Of a stretch of 56,181 bases of DNA, positions 17,484 through 27,420 are shown in pieces. The stretch comes from Erysipelotrichaceae bacterium (GTDB lineage: Bacteria; Bacillota_I; Bacilli_A; Erysipelotrichales; Erysipelotrichaceae), in assembly GCA_022799495.1 (NCBI GenBank), contig JAAWON010000008.1, positions 1 to 56,181 of the forward strand, written 5' to 3'. Position numbers and translations under genes: made by a program. Under the pieces are notes generated by a model. That model was given only the letters and a program-made list of their open reading frames with translations. It was not told the origin of the DNA and searched no databases. Numbering within the stretch: position 1 is the stretch's first letter; each line of letters begins with the position of its first letter.

Positions 17484-18161
17484 TTAGTTTTTGGGGACAA
17501 GTGATAGGATGCGATCCGCCAAGATCGAGAAAGGCATCGTTTGTAGCCATACCCGTCCCGGTCCTTTCAATGTAGCCAAAAATGCTCCTTCTCCGCTGAA
17601 AAACTTATTTTTCAAGCCTTTCACCGTAGTAATTCCAAATGTTACGGTTTCATCGAAACCGGCAATATAACCCTGATCCACTTGCAATACTTCACCATCC
17701 GCCAAGCGTTTTTCCACAATATCGCCATCAATTTCCAAAAAGGCAATGCCGCTTCCGCCAAGTTTTTGTAAAATAAAACCCTCTCCGCCAAAGAATCCGG
17801 TTCCTAACTTCTTATGAAAGAAAGTAGAAAGAGTAACACTCTCTTGCGATGCCAAAAAAGCATGTTTTTGAATGATAAAAGAATGCACCCCATCCATTTC
17901 CAATGGTAAAATACAACCGGGAAAACTAGAGCCGAAAGCGATCTGAGCATTCGCACGGGGACTGGTATAAGTAGTTAAGAACATGGATTCCCCTGCCATC
18001 GCTCGACTAAACCCCTTAAAAAAGCCTCCACGCGTACTGCATTCCATTTGAAATCCATCATCCATCCAGCACATTCCACCGGATTCCGTAATCATTTTTT
18101 CATGTTGATTCAACTTGCAGACAACAACCGGCAATTGACCACCGACAATCTCATACTCCAT
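17484..18161 (-). CDS. AIM24 / TIGR00266-family protein
   Basis: Encodes 225 residues of the conserved beta-rich AIM24/TIGR00266 family. It includes TESGGMCWMDDGF near the start, RAMAGESMFLTTYT, glycine-rich FFGGEGFILQKLGGSG and the C-terminal GPGRVWLQT segment. These proteins are widespread and cytoplasmic, but their role is not established. ATG 18161 has GGAGG 9 bases upstream. It ends about 150 bases before dpaA and may be read on its own. Confidence 0.85.
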   Translation of the reverse strand: MEYEIVGGQLPVVVCKLNQHEKMITESGGMCWMDDGFQMECSTRGGFFKGFSRAMAGESMFLTTYTSPRANAQIAFGSSFPGCILPLEMDGVHSFIIQKHAFLASQESVTLSTFFHKKLGTGFFGGEGFILQKLGGSGIAFLEIDGDIVEKRLADGEVLQVDQGYIAGFDETVTFGITTVKGLKNKFFSGEGAFLATLKGPGRVWLQTMPFSILADRILSLVPKN

Positions 18162-18227
18162 ACCATTTCCTCCTGCTCATTTTTTATCATAAGCATACCG
18201 CATTCACTAGCACAAACCCATCACTCG

Positions 18228-19460
18228 CTATTTTTGAACAATGACAAAATAATTGCGCTTACCCTTTTTAATTAAAGACATACCATCACATACAGCATGC
18301 GCTTGATCCAACACCCATGTAGGATCACTGATCCGCTCTCCATTCACTTGTATCGAACCACCGTTGATCAATTCTCTTGCCTCGCGTTTACTTGAAGCGA
18401 TCTTTGCCGCAACCAAGGCATCACATAGAGAGATAGCATCTTCCACCTCACGATGCTCAAAGCCCTGCATCGCATCCGCAAGTTCCTGCACCTGAAGTTC
18501 CTTGATGCGATTGGAGAATAGACATGCCGTAATCTTCATTGCCTTTTCCAACTCCTGCTCACCATGAAGACTGCGCACCACCTCAGCGGCCAATGCTTTT
18601 TGTGCCTCACGCTTATGCGGCTCACTCACTACTTTTTCTGCCAGCGCCTCGATTTCCTCTTTGCTTAAAAAGGTTAGGCGTTTCAAATATTCCACAACCT
18701 TACTGTCCTCGGTATTGACCAAGAACTGATACAAAGCATAGGCAGAGGTTTTTTGCTTATCCAGCCAAACAGTACCGCTTTCACTTTTGCCAAACTTTGT
18801 GCCATCTGCTTTTGTGATCAAAGGCATCGTCAAACCATAACATTTTACGTCAGCGCCATGCTTCTTGCGAATAAGTTCCAACCCAGAGGTGATATTGCCC
18901 CATTGGTCCTGTCCACCGATCTGTAAGCGACAGTTGTGCGCTTCATAAAGATGTAGAAAATCCAAGGACTGTAAAATCATATAAGAAAATTCCGTATAAC
19001 TAATCCCGGTTTCTAAACGTCGTTTCACTGTATCCTTGCTGATCATATAATTGATATTAAAGTGTTTGCCATAATCACGTAAAAAATCAATTACACTGAT
19101 ATCTTTTGTCCAGTCGAGGTTATTCACCATCTGGAAGCCAAACACTGCTTCAATTTGTTTGCTCAAACACTCATAGTTATGTTGCAAAACTTCCTTTGTC
19201 AGCATACTGCGCTCACCACTCGCTTTAGGATCCCCAATAAAACCGGTTGCTCCACCAACCAGCATAATCGGATGATGCCCAGCCTCTTTCAATCGCTTTG
19301 CCGTCAATAAAGACGAATAATGGCCGATATGCATACTATCAGCGGTAGGATCTGTTCCGATATAAAACGTTAATTCGCCATGGTTCAATTCTTCCTCTAA
19401 CTGCGGATCACTGATATTATCAATCAAGCCGCGCCATTTTAATTCATCAAACAGTTTCAT
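18228..19460 (-). CDS. tyrS: Tyrosyl-tRNA synthetase
   Basis: Encodes 410 residues. The class I signatures are HIGH (MHIGHY, about 45) and KFGKS (KMSKS-like, about 230). A C-terminal S4 RNA-binding domain includes SSKREARELINGGSIQVNG. It attaches tyrosine to tRNA-Tyr. ATG 19460 has AAGGAG upstream, directly after a T-box leader whose specifier codon is UAC. The codon-specifier agreement strongly supports the identity. Confidence 0.96.
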   Translation of the reverse strand: MKLFDELKWRGLIDNISDPQLEEELNHGELTFYIGTDPTADSMHIGHYSSLLTAKRLKEAGHHPIMLVGGATGFIGDPKASGERSMLTKEVLQHNYECLSKQIEAVFGFQMVNNLDWTKDISVIDFLRDYGKHFNINYMISKDTVKRRLETGISYTEFSYMILQSLDFLHLYEAHNCRLQIGGQDQWGNITSGLELIRKKHGADVKCYGLTMPLITKADGTKFGKSESGTVWLDKQKTSAYALYQFLVNTEDSKVVEYLKRLTFLSKEEIEALAEKVVSEPHKREAQKALAAEVVRSLHGEQELEKAMKITACLFSNRIKELQVQELADAMQGFEHREVEDAISLCDALVAAKIASSKREARELINGGSIQVNGERISDPTWVLDQAHAVCDGMSLIKKGKRNYFVIVQK

Positions 19461-19477
19461 ATATACTCTCCTTTTTC

Positions 19478-19695
19478 AAAAAAAAGCGCCCTTATCCAAG
19501 GACGCTGACAGCGTGGTACCACCTTAGTTCATCATACCATCTATGATGCACTCATATCCTTAACGCGGATCTTCGTCCCTGCTTTTATTCAGGAAAGCTC
19601 CAAGGTGTATTCTCTGAATGCCCCGAATGATTTGCAGCGGCCATCATCTCTCTGTACGGTTACTTCAGATACTATTTCTTATCTACGCTTTTTCA
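19478..19695 (-). promoter_or_regulatory. Tyrosine T-box leader of tyrS
   Basis: The minus-strand leader holds the T-box core GGTGGTACCACGC (19523-19511). This is followed by an intrinsic terminator: GCGTCCTT pairs with AAGGGCGC, then eight T residues (about 19505-19478). In the upstream stem-loop AATACACC (19611-19604) supplies a UAC specifier triplet (19609-19607). The bulge UGGU pairs with the ACCA end of uncharged tRNA-Tyr. Low charging of tRNA-Tyr would favour the antiterminator and raise tyrS expression. Confidence 0.9.
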
Positions 19696-19701
19696 TTCAT
19701 T

Positions 19702-19729
19702 AGTATAAAGACTTTCTCACAAAAGTCAA
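19702..19729 (-). promoter_or_regulatory. Promoter of the tyrS T-box leader
   Basis: Minus strand: -35 TTGACT (19729-19724), 16 bases, -10 TATACT (19707-19702). The near-consensus -35 makes this one of the clearest sigma-A promoters here. Confidence 0.75.
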
Positions 19730-19765
19730 GTTTTTTTATGCCCCAATTTGTACTTTCCCCAAGCC

Positions 19766-22700
19766 TTAAGCAGGATACAGACGTCTCCAGCTATAAACCA
19801 GCAAAATACAGCCAAGTGTTCCCAAGACAAGACAACGATTACCAGCACTGGTATCTCCGGTATTGGCACCACCTTGAAGGCTACCTTCGTTCATCGGACT
19901 TGTTTTTTCACTGACAAGTGCGTACATCACTGCGACATGATCACTCTCAAATTCCATATATTCTTCCCCTTGGGTGCTATCCAACAGTTCACCCATACCC
20001 TGTTCATTTACAGCCATAATTTGAAGATTGGGCTGTTGGATCCATTCCTTCGCAATCCGTAGGCGAATCGTTACCTTTTCCAAGAGGGTGAAAGGCGCCT
20101 CCTGTTTCATGAGCGTGAAACGATAAACCTCATGCACATCATAGTTTGCCAAGAGGGATTGATCAAGCAGGGATGAAAGTTGCGTAAGTTCAACTGCTTC
20201 ACTGGTGAGGATCACTTCTGAATCGCTGATACCGATCAGCGCAATGCGTTTAGTTGCATCCTGAATCCCCGCCATCATACCATCTTCCGCTTGATTGGTG
20301 CGATCCATTCGCTTCTGATAAATGCGTGATTCATTTCCCACCTTATCAATGGCATAAACATAAATTGTGCCGATGAAATCCTGCGGTGTTTCGATTACTT
20401 GATCAACCGCTGCACGCTGCCATTTTGATGAAGTTTTCGCCGCTTCATATACATCACCATCCGCAATCAACTGATAGCGCAGTTCTTTCAAACCACTGTT
20501 CGCATCCCTAGGTTCATCATACGCTTGAATGGAAATACGATATGCACCATTTGGAAAAATAGCGAAAGTATGCTCATTGCGTATTGTAATCTCTTCAATC
20601 ACAGGTGCACTGTTGTCAATATTCGTTATGGTAATTTGCGCCTCGGCACGATTATCCGCATAATCATATACGGCAACGCTGTAAGTGCCGTTTGCCTTAA
20701 CCGCAAAACTTTGTTCCTGCGTTCCTTGCGATTCAGCGAATGGTTGAATCAAGCGATGCGCATCTGCCCCTTGAATCGCTCCATCACTGCTTGTGACCTC
20801 CATATACTGTAAGCCACTGTCCTTATCTAATCTATCCGAAGCCTGAACATAAATGATGCGTTCTCCTTTGATCCACTCCGCTTCCTGCTCATCCTTTAAT
20901 ATGGTTAATACAGGGGCAGAATGATCATCGGATATCACTCGACAAAGCGGAGTTTGTAAGCCATTACCCGCACGATCTCGTATATTAACGCATACCTTAC
21001 CCTGATAATTCATTGGCAAATGAATCGCATCATCATGAATTGGATTTGTATAACTTCCTTGCTTAGGGTCATCCTTCAAACCCATGAGCGCATAGAATAA
21101 ACTACTTGGATCAATCCCAGATAGATCATCTTGGTAAGAGAGAGAAAGCTTTGTCCCCGCTTCATCATCCTGTAGATCTCCAAAGGCTACATGCGGGGGT
21201 GTACGATCAATATTTTCGACTTTAATGGTACGCGCATCGCTGACATTTCCTGCCAAATCCGTTGCCTTCAAAACATAGGTACCATTGGTCTTCGGATAAA
21301 ACGTGAACGTTACTTCTTTTAATCGCTGTGAAGCTGTGAACACCTGTTTATAGGATTTTTTATCATTGCTTTGGTCCAGTTCTCCATCACTTGTGATGAC
21401 TTCAATTGACGCTAAACCTTTTCCTTCATCACTGATCGCAACAGATAACTGCGCTTGCTGATTCGTCCAGCGGCCTAATATCCCATCACCACTGATCGTC
21501 TCACTGATCTGTGGCTTTTCATGATCCGTTTGCGCTTCTGGTACTATAACATCAAAACGTATGGTATCACCAAAGCGCTGTACATTTTGAATGACGATCC
21601 CTGAATTACTGCCATCACTGTAATAAATGGTGTTAGAAAACTGCTCAGAAGGCACATATCCACTGACTTCATCCAGCGTTTTTCCCAAACTTTGCCAAGC
21701 ACCATCACCGCCAAGTGGCGCATCCAATAAATGATAATCATTGCTTGCCGTTTGTTCCCCAATTCCATTTACCCCGGGACGGAAAATATACACTTCATCC
21801 GGAGGTCCAAACATATTGCCGCAATGATTCACACGGCCATGATCCAAATTTGTACAATAACGCACGATTGCCGGCTCAGCGTTTTTTAAATTCGCACCGG
21901 TATTGATGCGATACACCAATAAACCACTATTCGGTAAGCGCGTATCCCAGTTTGTCTGAGTACGATATTCCACCATAAAGTATTCATCCTCACTGCGCGC
22001 ATTGTTACTATCAGTTACCTTGATAATCGCTGCCATATTGCCATTTTTATTCGTATAATCCAATTGATTCAGCACAACATTCTGCGTACTTTCACTGATT
22101 ACAAGTGGCTGTTTTACTTCACTACGCCAAGGAGCGTAAGTCATATTCGTATAATACAGCGGATTTTGCGGATAATCAGAAATTGTATTATCCATGATAT
22201 CCCATTGTCCTAGAGGATCCCCACGCTGCTCTCCACTCTGTAAAGATACAAAGGTATCATTTTCATACTTATAATTATGATAGAGATCAGGAAAGCCAAA
22301 CATATGCAAATACTCATGCGCAATCACTCCGATATCACTTTGTTCGCTGAGTAACCCACGCGTACTGCTTCCGGGCATCGGTTCCTCACCATCACCACTG
22401 ATAATAACCATATAATCCTTAACCTTAAGCGTAGCGGCGCCATCATCACAAGTAATCTTAGGATAAGAACTTCCTCCTGCCGTAAAGGAGTACTGATGCG
22501 GCCATAATAAATTATAATCATTATTCTTATTTCCATGGATCACAAAAGTCATGTTATCCATATAACCATCCTCATTGGTATCCAACTGAGCGCAAGACAT
22601 TGTAAGCAACGAACCATCCTGATTTAATTGATCAATCATATAGCGCAACAGTTCTTCCTCTCGTTCACTTTCCAAGTCACGACTTAACTGTTCTCCATTG

Positions 22701-23149
22701 GTGCCAATATAATAGGATAATTCATTGGGTGCCATGAACCCATCCATCCCACTTCCATATCCATAGAATTGCGAATTAACATGCAAACGATTCATCGAGA
22801 TATCACGAATATACGATTGAAGGGAAACGCCACTTCCATTTAACACCTGTTCCCCCCGCTTTAATTTCTCATCATTCAGCCATGTTTCTTTCTTATCACT
22901 TGGAAAATTCACCAGTACCATCGGATTGTGCACCTGTGCCAATGGATAGAGTTCACTAGTTTCAGCTTTTGTATGAAAGAAGGGCAAAAAATCTAATAAG
23001 GTAGTTGCGTCCTCATCAATATGAAATCCCAACAAATCACTGCCGACCCGTCCTTGTAGGGCAAATCCAAAGCATAACGATGCCGCCACAAAAAAAGTAA
23101 GGCTCGCTACGCCGGTCATTAGTCTGTTTTTTCGATGACTGTATCTCAT
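19766..23149 (-). CDS. Large secreted M6-family metalloprotease with Ig-like repeats
   Basis: Encodes about 1127 residues. It has a signal peptide after MRYSHRKNRL, then an M6 (immune inhibitor A-like) zinc protease domain with HEYLHMFGFPD (278-288), which matches HExxHxxGxxD. A long C-terminal region has several Ig-like repeats sharing NGTY...D...N...NID..xP patterns (about 570-950). The C-terminus has a hydrophobic segment plus RR, preceded by GANTGD, which may be a noncanonical sortase-type signal. It probably degrades host or environmental proteins at the cell surface. ATG 23149 follows GAGGG; an upstream in-frame start at 23206 lacks one. It ends next to the tyrS promoter. Confidence 0.88.
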   Translation of the reverse strand: MRYSHRKNRLMTGVASLTFFVAASLCFGFALQGRVGSDLLGFHIDEDATTLLDFLPFFHTKAETSELYPLAQVHNPMVLVNFPSDKKETWLNDEKLKRGEQVLNGSGVSLQSYIRDISMNRLHVNSQFYGYGSGMDGFMAPNELSYYIGTNGEQLSRDLESEREEELLRYMIDQLNQDGSLLTMSCAQLDTNEDGYMDNMTFVIHGNKNNDYNLLWPHQYSFTAGGSSYPKITCDDGAATLKVKDYMVIISGDGEEPMPGSSTRGLLSEQSDIGVIAHEYLHMFGFPDLYHNYKYENDTFVSLQSGEQRGDPLGQWDIMDNTISDYPQNPLYYTNMTYAPWRSEVKQPLVISESTQNVVLNQLDYTNKNGNMAAIIKVTDSNNARSEDEYFMVEYRTQTNWDTRLPNSGLLVYRINTGANLKNAEPAIVRYCTNLDHGRVNHCGNMFGPPDEVYIFRPGVNGIGEQTASNDYHLLDAPLGGDGAWQSLGKTLDEVSGYVPSEQFSNTIYYSDGSNSGIVIQNVQRFGDTIRFDVIVPEAQTDHEKPQISETISGDGILGRWTNQQAQLSVAISDEGKGLASIEVITSDGELDQSNDKKSYKQVFTASQRLKEVTFTFYPKTNGTYVLKATDLAGNVSDARTIKVENIDRTPPHVAFGDLQDDEAGTKLSLSYQDDLSGIDPSSLFYALMGLKDDPKQGSYTNPIHDDAIHLPMNYQGKVCVNIRDRAGNGLQTPLCRVISDDHSAPVLTILKDEQEAEWIKGERIIYVQASDRLDKDSGLQYMEVTSSDGAIQGADAHRLIQPFAESQGTQEQSFAVKANGTYSVAVYDYADNRAEAQITITNIDNSAPVIEEITIRNEHTFAIFPNGAYRISIQAYDEPRDANSGLKELRYQLIADGDVYEAAKTSSKWQRAAVDQVIETPQDFIGTIYVYAIDKVGNESRIYQKRMDRTNQAEDGMMAGIQDATKRIALIGISDSEVILTSEAVELTQLSSLLDQSLLANYDVHEVYRFTLMKQEAPFTLLEKVTIRLRIAKEWIQQPNLQIMAVNEQGMGELLDSTQGEEYMEFESDHVAVMYALVSEKTSPMNEGSLQGGANTGDTSAGNRCLVLGTLGCILLVYSWRRLYPA

Positions 23150-23836
23150 GAAAATCCCTCGCATTAGCAATTTATTTCGTACAATAATAAGACCCATTTC
23201 AGACAAAAAAAGTTTGAATTATTCAGTAGAAGCCATCAATTTTTAAATCTTTTTCATATTTTTGTAATCTGAAATATTTTATTATAAATTATCATATCAT
23301 CCATCTGCCATCATTTAATCCTTATAAAAACCAACAATTTGACTCATTTCTTACATATGAAAATGATGCATCCGGTAGCGATTCCTTATACTGGGGTACA
23401 TGCTACATGATACCCCCCTACCCTAAGCAAATGGAATAGACAAAGACTTCTGCTCATCCACATACACTTCGCCGCATGTTATGATGCCCAGTTATACAAG
23501 GAAAAGGATCGAGTCCTATTCCATTCAGAAATCAATCCTTGATACTACTTAATCAAAGTTCTTTTCTATTGTCCAAATGATTGAGTTCACTTTACTTCCG
23601 TCAAGATCTTCCTGTGAAACCTTTGTACGGAATTCCGTCATATTCGCAGTTTAGCCATATAAAATTACCTTCTAAGTAGATATTTGTTGTTTTTATTCTC
23701 TACTTAAGAGGTATCATATCTTTTCTGTGCCGCTTTATACACCTGTTATTGATGGTTCAAACTCCTACGATCAGTTTATTTCTCATCTCAAAAAAACCGT
23801 TATATTTAGAAAATTGAAGTGCGACCAAAATAGAGC
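23150..23836. other. Gene-poor 690-base region upstream of the M6 protease
   Basis: No convincing long gene is seen on either strand. It contains a hairpin at 23393-23416, GGGGTACATG-CTA-CATGATACCCC, with one bulged base. A 10-bp inverted pair, AATGGAATAG (23430-23439) and CTATTCCATT (23516-23525), encloses 96 bases. A 30-codon minus-strand frame (23641-23549) reads MTEFRTKVSQEDLDGSK onward. The function of this stretch is unknown. Confidence 0.4.
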
Positions 23837-23863
23837 AAAAAAAGGCGTGTTCAATGTCACGCC
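23837..23863 (-). terminator. Intrinsic terminator of ccpA
   Basis: On the minus strand GGCGTG and CACGCC form a 6-bp GC-rich stem followed by seven T residues, 50 bases past the ccpA stop. Confidence 0.8.
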
Positions 23864-23915
23864 TATCCATTCATTGTTGGAAGAAACAATCCTTCCTTAT
23901 CATTGATAAAGCCAA

Positions 23916-24908
23916 CTACTTCGTAGATTTACGCGGTGTAAAGATAAAACTCAATTCACACTCACGTTCAATCACATCATCCTCATCGTGCAACATCTTT
24001 GTCAGCAAGCGCATTGCGACCGCTCCCAAATCATAGTCCGGGATTTTAAAGCCGGTAATCTGCGGTCTTGCCATTGCCAAATATTTACTGTCAAGAATGC
24101 AGGCCAACTCCATTTCATCCGGTACAGAGATTCCCGCTTCCTTTGCGGTATTCAATACTGCCATTGCCTGAGAATCACGATAGGTGATAATCAATTGATG
24201 ACGATTGGATTTCATATACTCTTGTAAATACAAGTAACTGGAGCGATATTCCTTTGGAATAGAAATATAATGCTCGAAGGTTAAGCCATGATCCGCAAAG
24301 GCACGACGCAGCCCCTCTTTTAACTGATGGATCATTGCTAGGTTTTTACGATCCTCTACCAATGCAATATCACAGATGCCGCGTTTGATATAATCACTCG
24401 CAAAATCATAGATTAACTTAGCGTAATCCACATACACCGACCCCACAGTTTCATCACTCATACGATTGCCAATCACGACAATCGGTACATTATATCGGCT
24501 TAATAAATTGAGTTCCTCCTGATTCAACTTATCATTGAAAATGACCACGCCATCCACATGTGACTTGATAATGGTTTCAATGATATCACTCATTTCACTA
24601 ATACCTTCTGTGGTAGTATGAAGTACAATATTATATTTATAGATTTTTGCAACATCAATTAAACCGTTGATGATCTGTCCGGTATAGAAAAAACTCGCCT
24701 CCGGTACAATCAACGCAATGGTTGTCGTTTTTTGCAAGGCCAAACCTTGGGCAATCGCATTTGGTTTATAACCCAATTTTTCTACGGCTTCTTGAACTTT
24801 TAAGCGTGTATCCTCACGAACGACCTCAGAACCGTTAATTACCCGAGAGACCGTTGCCAGCGATACATCTGCTTCCTTTGCGACATCATAAATCGTGATC
24901 CGCTTCAT
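23916..24908 (-). CDS. ccpA: Catabolite control protein CcpA
   Basis: Encodes 330 residues of the LacI/GalR family. The helix-turn-helix is TIYDVAKEADVSLATVSRVI (5-24), followed by the hinge and ligand-binding core. The C-terminus ends in DLGAVAMRLLTK...RKSTK, as CcpA does. CcpA binds cre sites together with Ser-phosphorylated HPr to repress or activate carbon genes. The neighbouring order (DUF948, murC, thioredoxin, trmB) matches the Bacillus ccpA region, which supports CcpA over another LacI member. The start overlaps the preceding coiled-coil gene by 23 bases. Confidence 0.9.
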   Translation of the reverse strand: MKRITIYDVAKEADVSLATVSRVINGSEVVREDTRLKVQEAVEKLGYKPNAIAQGLALQKTTTIALIVPEASFFYTGQIINGLIDVAKIYKYNIVLHTTTEGISEMSDIIETIIKSHVDGVVIFNDKLNQEELNLLSRYNVPIVVIGNRMSDETVGSVYVDYAKLIYDFASDYIKRGICDIALVEDRKNLAMIHQLKEGLRRAFADHGLTFEHYISIPKEYRSSYLYLQEYMKSNRHQLIITYRDSQAMAVLNTAKEAGISVPDEMELACILDSKYLAMARPQITGFKIPDYDLGAVAMRLLTKMLHDEDDVIERECELSFIFTPRKSTK

Positions 24909-25482
24909 CCTTGGACACCTCGCCTTCCGTTTGCTCGTCTAACACCTTCTTCAAACCCGCAAAGGCACTCTCTGCCAACTTAAGCGTTCCCCGTTTGATA
25001 GAAGAAACCCCTTGTTTTACTCGTTCATCTTGTTTTACATTTTGTACCATGGCACCGATTTTTTTACCGCTTTCGCTCTCTTTTAAGTCATGAATACCCT
25101 CACTCACAGTATCCATCACCCAAGCACCAGTATCTGCCGCCATCTGTACTCCTTTATTGACCACTCGTTTTAAATCCTCATTTTCCTGAAGTTTTTTCAG
25201 TTGGTCCTTCGCCGCACGAATCAACTTATCGCTTTCCATCTTCAGTTTCTCCTTGCGCGCCTTTACCTCATCGCTGTTCTGATTTTCTGCCAACCATTCG
25301 CGAAATGTGCGATACAACTGTGCAATTCCCGCCTGACAATCCGCAATAATGCGCTTTGCCTGTGAATCTTTTGTTTCTTCTTCATCTTCCAGCGTAATGA
25401 TTTTAAACTTCGCTTCTTCTTCCATGTCGCTCACATCATCATACTGCTCATGAGACATCCATTCTTTATTTGCTTGGTTCAT
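24886..25482 (-). CDS. Coiled-coil protein of the YtxH-like position
   Basis: Encodes 198 residues, very rich in Lys, Glu and Asp, with long predicted helices (residues 40-180) and no membrane segment. It occupies the place of ytxH in the Bacillus ytxG-ytxH-ccpA block but is longer and lacks the YtxH transmembrane start, so homology is uncertain. ATG 25482 follows GAGGTG at 7 bases; the gene overlaps both its DUF948 partner and ccpA. Function unknown; a scaffold or stress-related role is only a guess. Confidence 0.65.
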   Translation of the reverse strand: MNQANKEWMSHEQYDDVSDMEEEAKFKIITLEDEEETKDSQAKRIIADCQAGIAQLYRTFREWLAENQNSDEVKARKEKLKMESDKLIRAAKDQLKKLQENEDLKRVVNKGVQMAADTGAWVMDTVSEGIHDLKESESGKKIGAMVQNVKQDERVKQGVSSIKRGTLKLAESAFAGLKKVLDEQTEGEVSKDEADHDL

Positions 25483-25948
25483 CTTCATCACCTCGTATGT
25501 TTTCCTTCGGCGTATTGGCCTTATGTACCACTTCCTGCTTAGGTTCCTGATCCACTTGTATATTCACTTGAAGATCATTTTGCGCTGGAAGTTCAGATTC
25601 GCTTTGCGCCTCATCTTTTTTTGTATTAAACATCTTAAGCAGCGATCCCATTTGATCCACCAATGCCGCGATCACACTACGCACCGCACTTTTGCTGGCC
25701 TCATGCACATTATCAACCGTCTCACTGATTTCATTTAGCGTCTGCATCGGTTTTTCTAACAAATCCAACTGCTTATTCGCACTGTCTAGCGTTCCCTGTA
25801 AGGATTTTACCGCTTCATTGGCACTCACCATCAGGGTAACCAGTCTACGGAAAAACTGAATCAGAAAAAACAAGACGACTGCCCCGAGAATCGGCAACAG
25901 TTTTCCCGCTACCGTACTAGTAAGATTTAACAGTTGATCTAACTCCAT
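25466..25948 (-). CDS. DUF948 membrane protein (YtxG-like)
   Basis: Encodes 160 residues. One N-terminal membrane helix (about 16-38, LLPILGAVVLFFLIQFF) is followed by a heptad-rich DUF948 helix and a charged, probably disordered tail. Related YtxG proteins in Bacillus are general-stress or cell-wall linked but poorly defined. It lies between murC and the coiled-coil gene, keeping the Bacillus order. ATG 25948 has AAGAGGTG upstream. Confidence 0.8.
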   Translation of the reverse strand: MELDQLLNLTSTVAGKLLPILGAVVLFFLIQFFRRLVTLMVSANEAVKSLQGTLDSANKQLDLLEKPMQTLNEISETVDNVHEASKSAVRSVIAALVDQMGSLLKMFNTKKDEAQSESELPAQNDLQVNIQVDQEPKQEVVHKANTPKENIRGDEDEPSK

Positions 25949-25997
25949 ACAAACACCTCTTTTTATATTCTACAACACTTTGAAAGTGATTACAAGT

Positions 25998-27302
25998 TCA
26001 ATGAAAACTTTTTACAATATTTTTAAGTTTATAAATATCCTTGGAAGACATGAACAGATAAACAGCCGGTCCACTCATTGCCAACTCTTTTGCCCCATCC
26101 GCATCTTCACTGATGACAATCGCCTGAGGGCATTTCGCCTGCAAATCACGAATGGAGATATCAATTCCATCCTCTTTACGAGCATTTTCAGGAAATTCAC
26201 ATAAATATACTTCATCTGCCTCCCCCAATGCATCCGCAAACTCATCTAAAAAGTAAGCAATCCGGGAAAAGCGATCCGGTTTGAAAATCGCGATCACTTT
26301 CTGTTTGGGATACTTCGTACGTGCCGCATCAATCATCAAGCGTACCGCCGTAGGATGATGGGCATAATCATCTATATAAACATTACCGTTTTTATGTTCT
26401 TCGTTGAAACGGCGTTTCACCCCCGGAAAGCAAGCAAGTGCTTCCTGTAACAGTGGCGCCGACATTCCAACCATAATACCGAGGGCAATTACTCCAAGGC
26501 TGTTCCATAAAAAGGGCTTGCCGACAAAGGGAAGTTGAAAGTGGCCGAAGTATTCGCCATGATACATGACATCAAAATGCATGCCATCCTCTCCCTGTTT
26601 AATATGGACCGCCCGCACATCATTATGCTCGCAAAGACCATAATACAGATGCGTTTTTTTCACTTGCAAGTTACGCAGATGCTCATCATCACCAAATAAT
26701 ACGACACCTTCTTGAACTTGATCGACAAACTGCGCAAAGGCCAAACAATAATCCTCCATATCGCGATAGTAATCCACATGATCAAGTTCCATATTGGTGA
26801 TAATCGCATACTGAGGGCGATAAGCAAGAAAATGACGTTGATATTCACAGGATTCTACAACAAAGTATTTAGCCTGCTCACTCATTGCGCCACTACCATC
26901 ACCGATCAGATAACCGCAGGGAGCTAAATAAGCCATCACATGTGCCAGCATTCCGGTCGTTGTGGTTTTGCCATGGGTACCGGCTACGGATATGGAACAG
27001 TAAAGTGTCATCAACTCACCAAGAAATTCATGATAGCGATAACAAGTCACCGAAGGCATTGCACGGGCTTTTTTTACTTCTACATGATCCTCATCAAAGG
27101 CATTTCCAATGATTACGGTACTATTTTCCTTGATGTTTTGCGGATCAAAGCATAGAATTGGGATGTTTCGTTCCTCCAACGCTTTTTGGGTAAAAATATA
27201 TTTTTCGATATCGGAACCTTGTACTTGGGCCCCGCGATCTGCCATGATCGTGGCCAAAGCAGCCATCCCTGAACCCTTAATACCGATAAAATGATATAGC
27301 AT
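25998..27302 (-). CDS. murC: UDP-N-acetylmuramate--L-alanine ligase MurC
   Basis: Encodes 434 residues. The Mur ligase P-loop GTHGKTTTTGM sits near residue 112, with the UDP-MurNAc-binding IKGSGMAALA segment at the start and the DDYAHHPTAVR loop in the C-terminal domain. It adds L-alanine to UDP-MurNAc, an early cytoplasmic step of peptidoglycan synthesis. ATG 27302 has AGAGGTG upstream. It lies 50 bases before the DUF948 gene in the same direction. Confidence 0.95.
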   Translation of the reverse strand: MLYHFIGIKGSGMAALATIMADRGAQVQGSDIEKYIFTQKALEERNIPILCFDPQNIKENSTVIIGNAFDEDHVEVKKARAMPSVTCYRYHEFLGELMTLYCSISVAGTHGKTTTTGMLAHVMAYLAPCGYLIGDGSGAMSEQAKYFVVESCEYQRHFLAYRPQYAIITNMELDHVDYYRDMEDYCLAFAQFVDQVQEGVVLFGDDEHLRNLQVKKTHLYYGLCEHNDVRAVHIKQGEDGMHFDVMYHGEYFGHFQLPFVGKPFLWNSLGVIALGIMVGMSAPLLQEALACFPGVKRRFNEEHKNGNVYIDDYAHHPTAVRLMIDAARTKYPKQKVIAIFKPDRFSRIAYFLDEFADALGEADEVYLCEFPENARKEDGIDISIRDLQAKCPQAIVISEDADGAKELAMSGPAVYLFMSSKDIYKLKNIVKSFH

Positions 27303-27420
27303 ATCAACACCTCTTTTTATATACAGCGGATTTTTTAATTACAATTGTTTTGCGCAATGTGGTGGTAGAATTTCACATCGGCAAACTGTTGCACAATGGA
27401 AATTAGCCACAATGGCCTTC

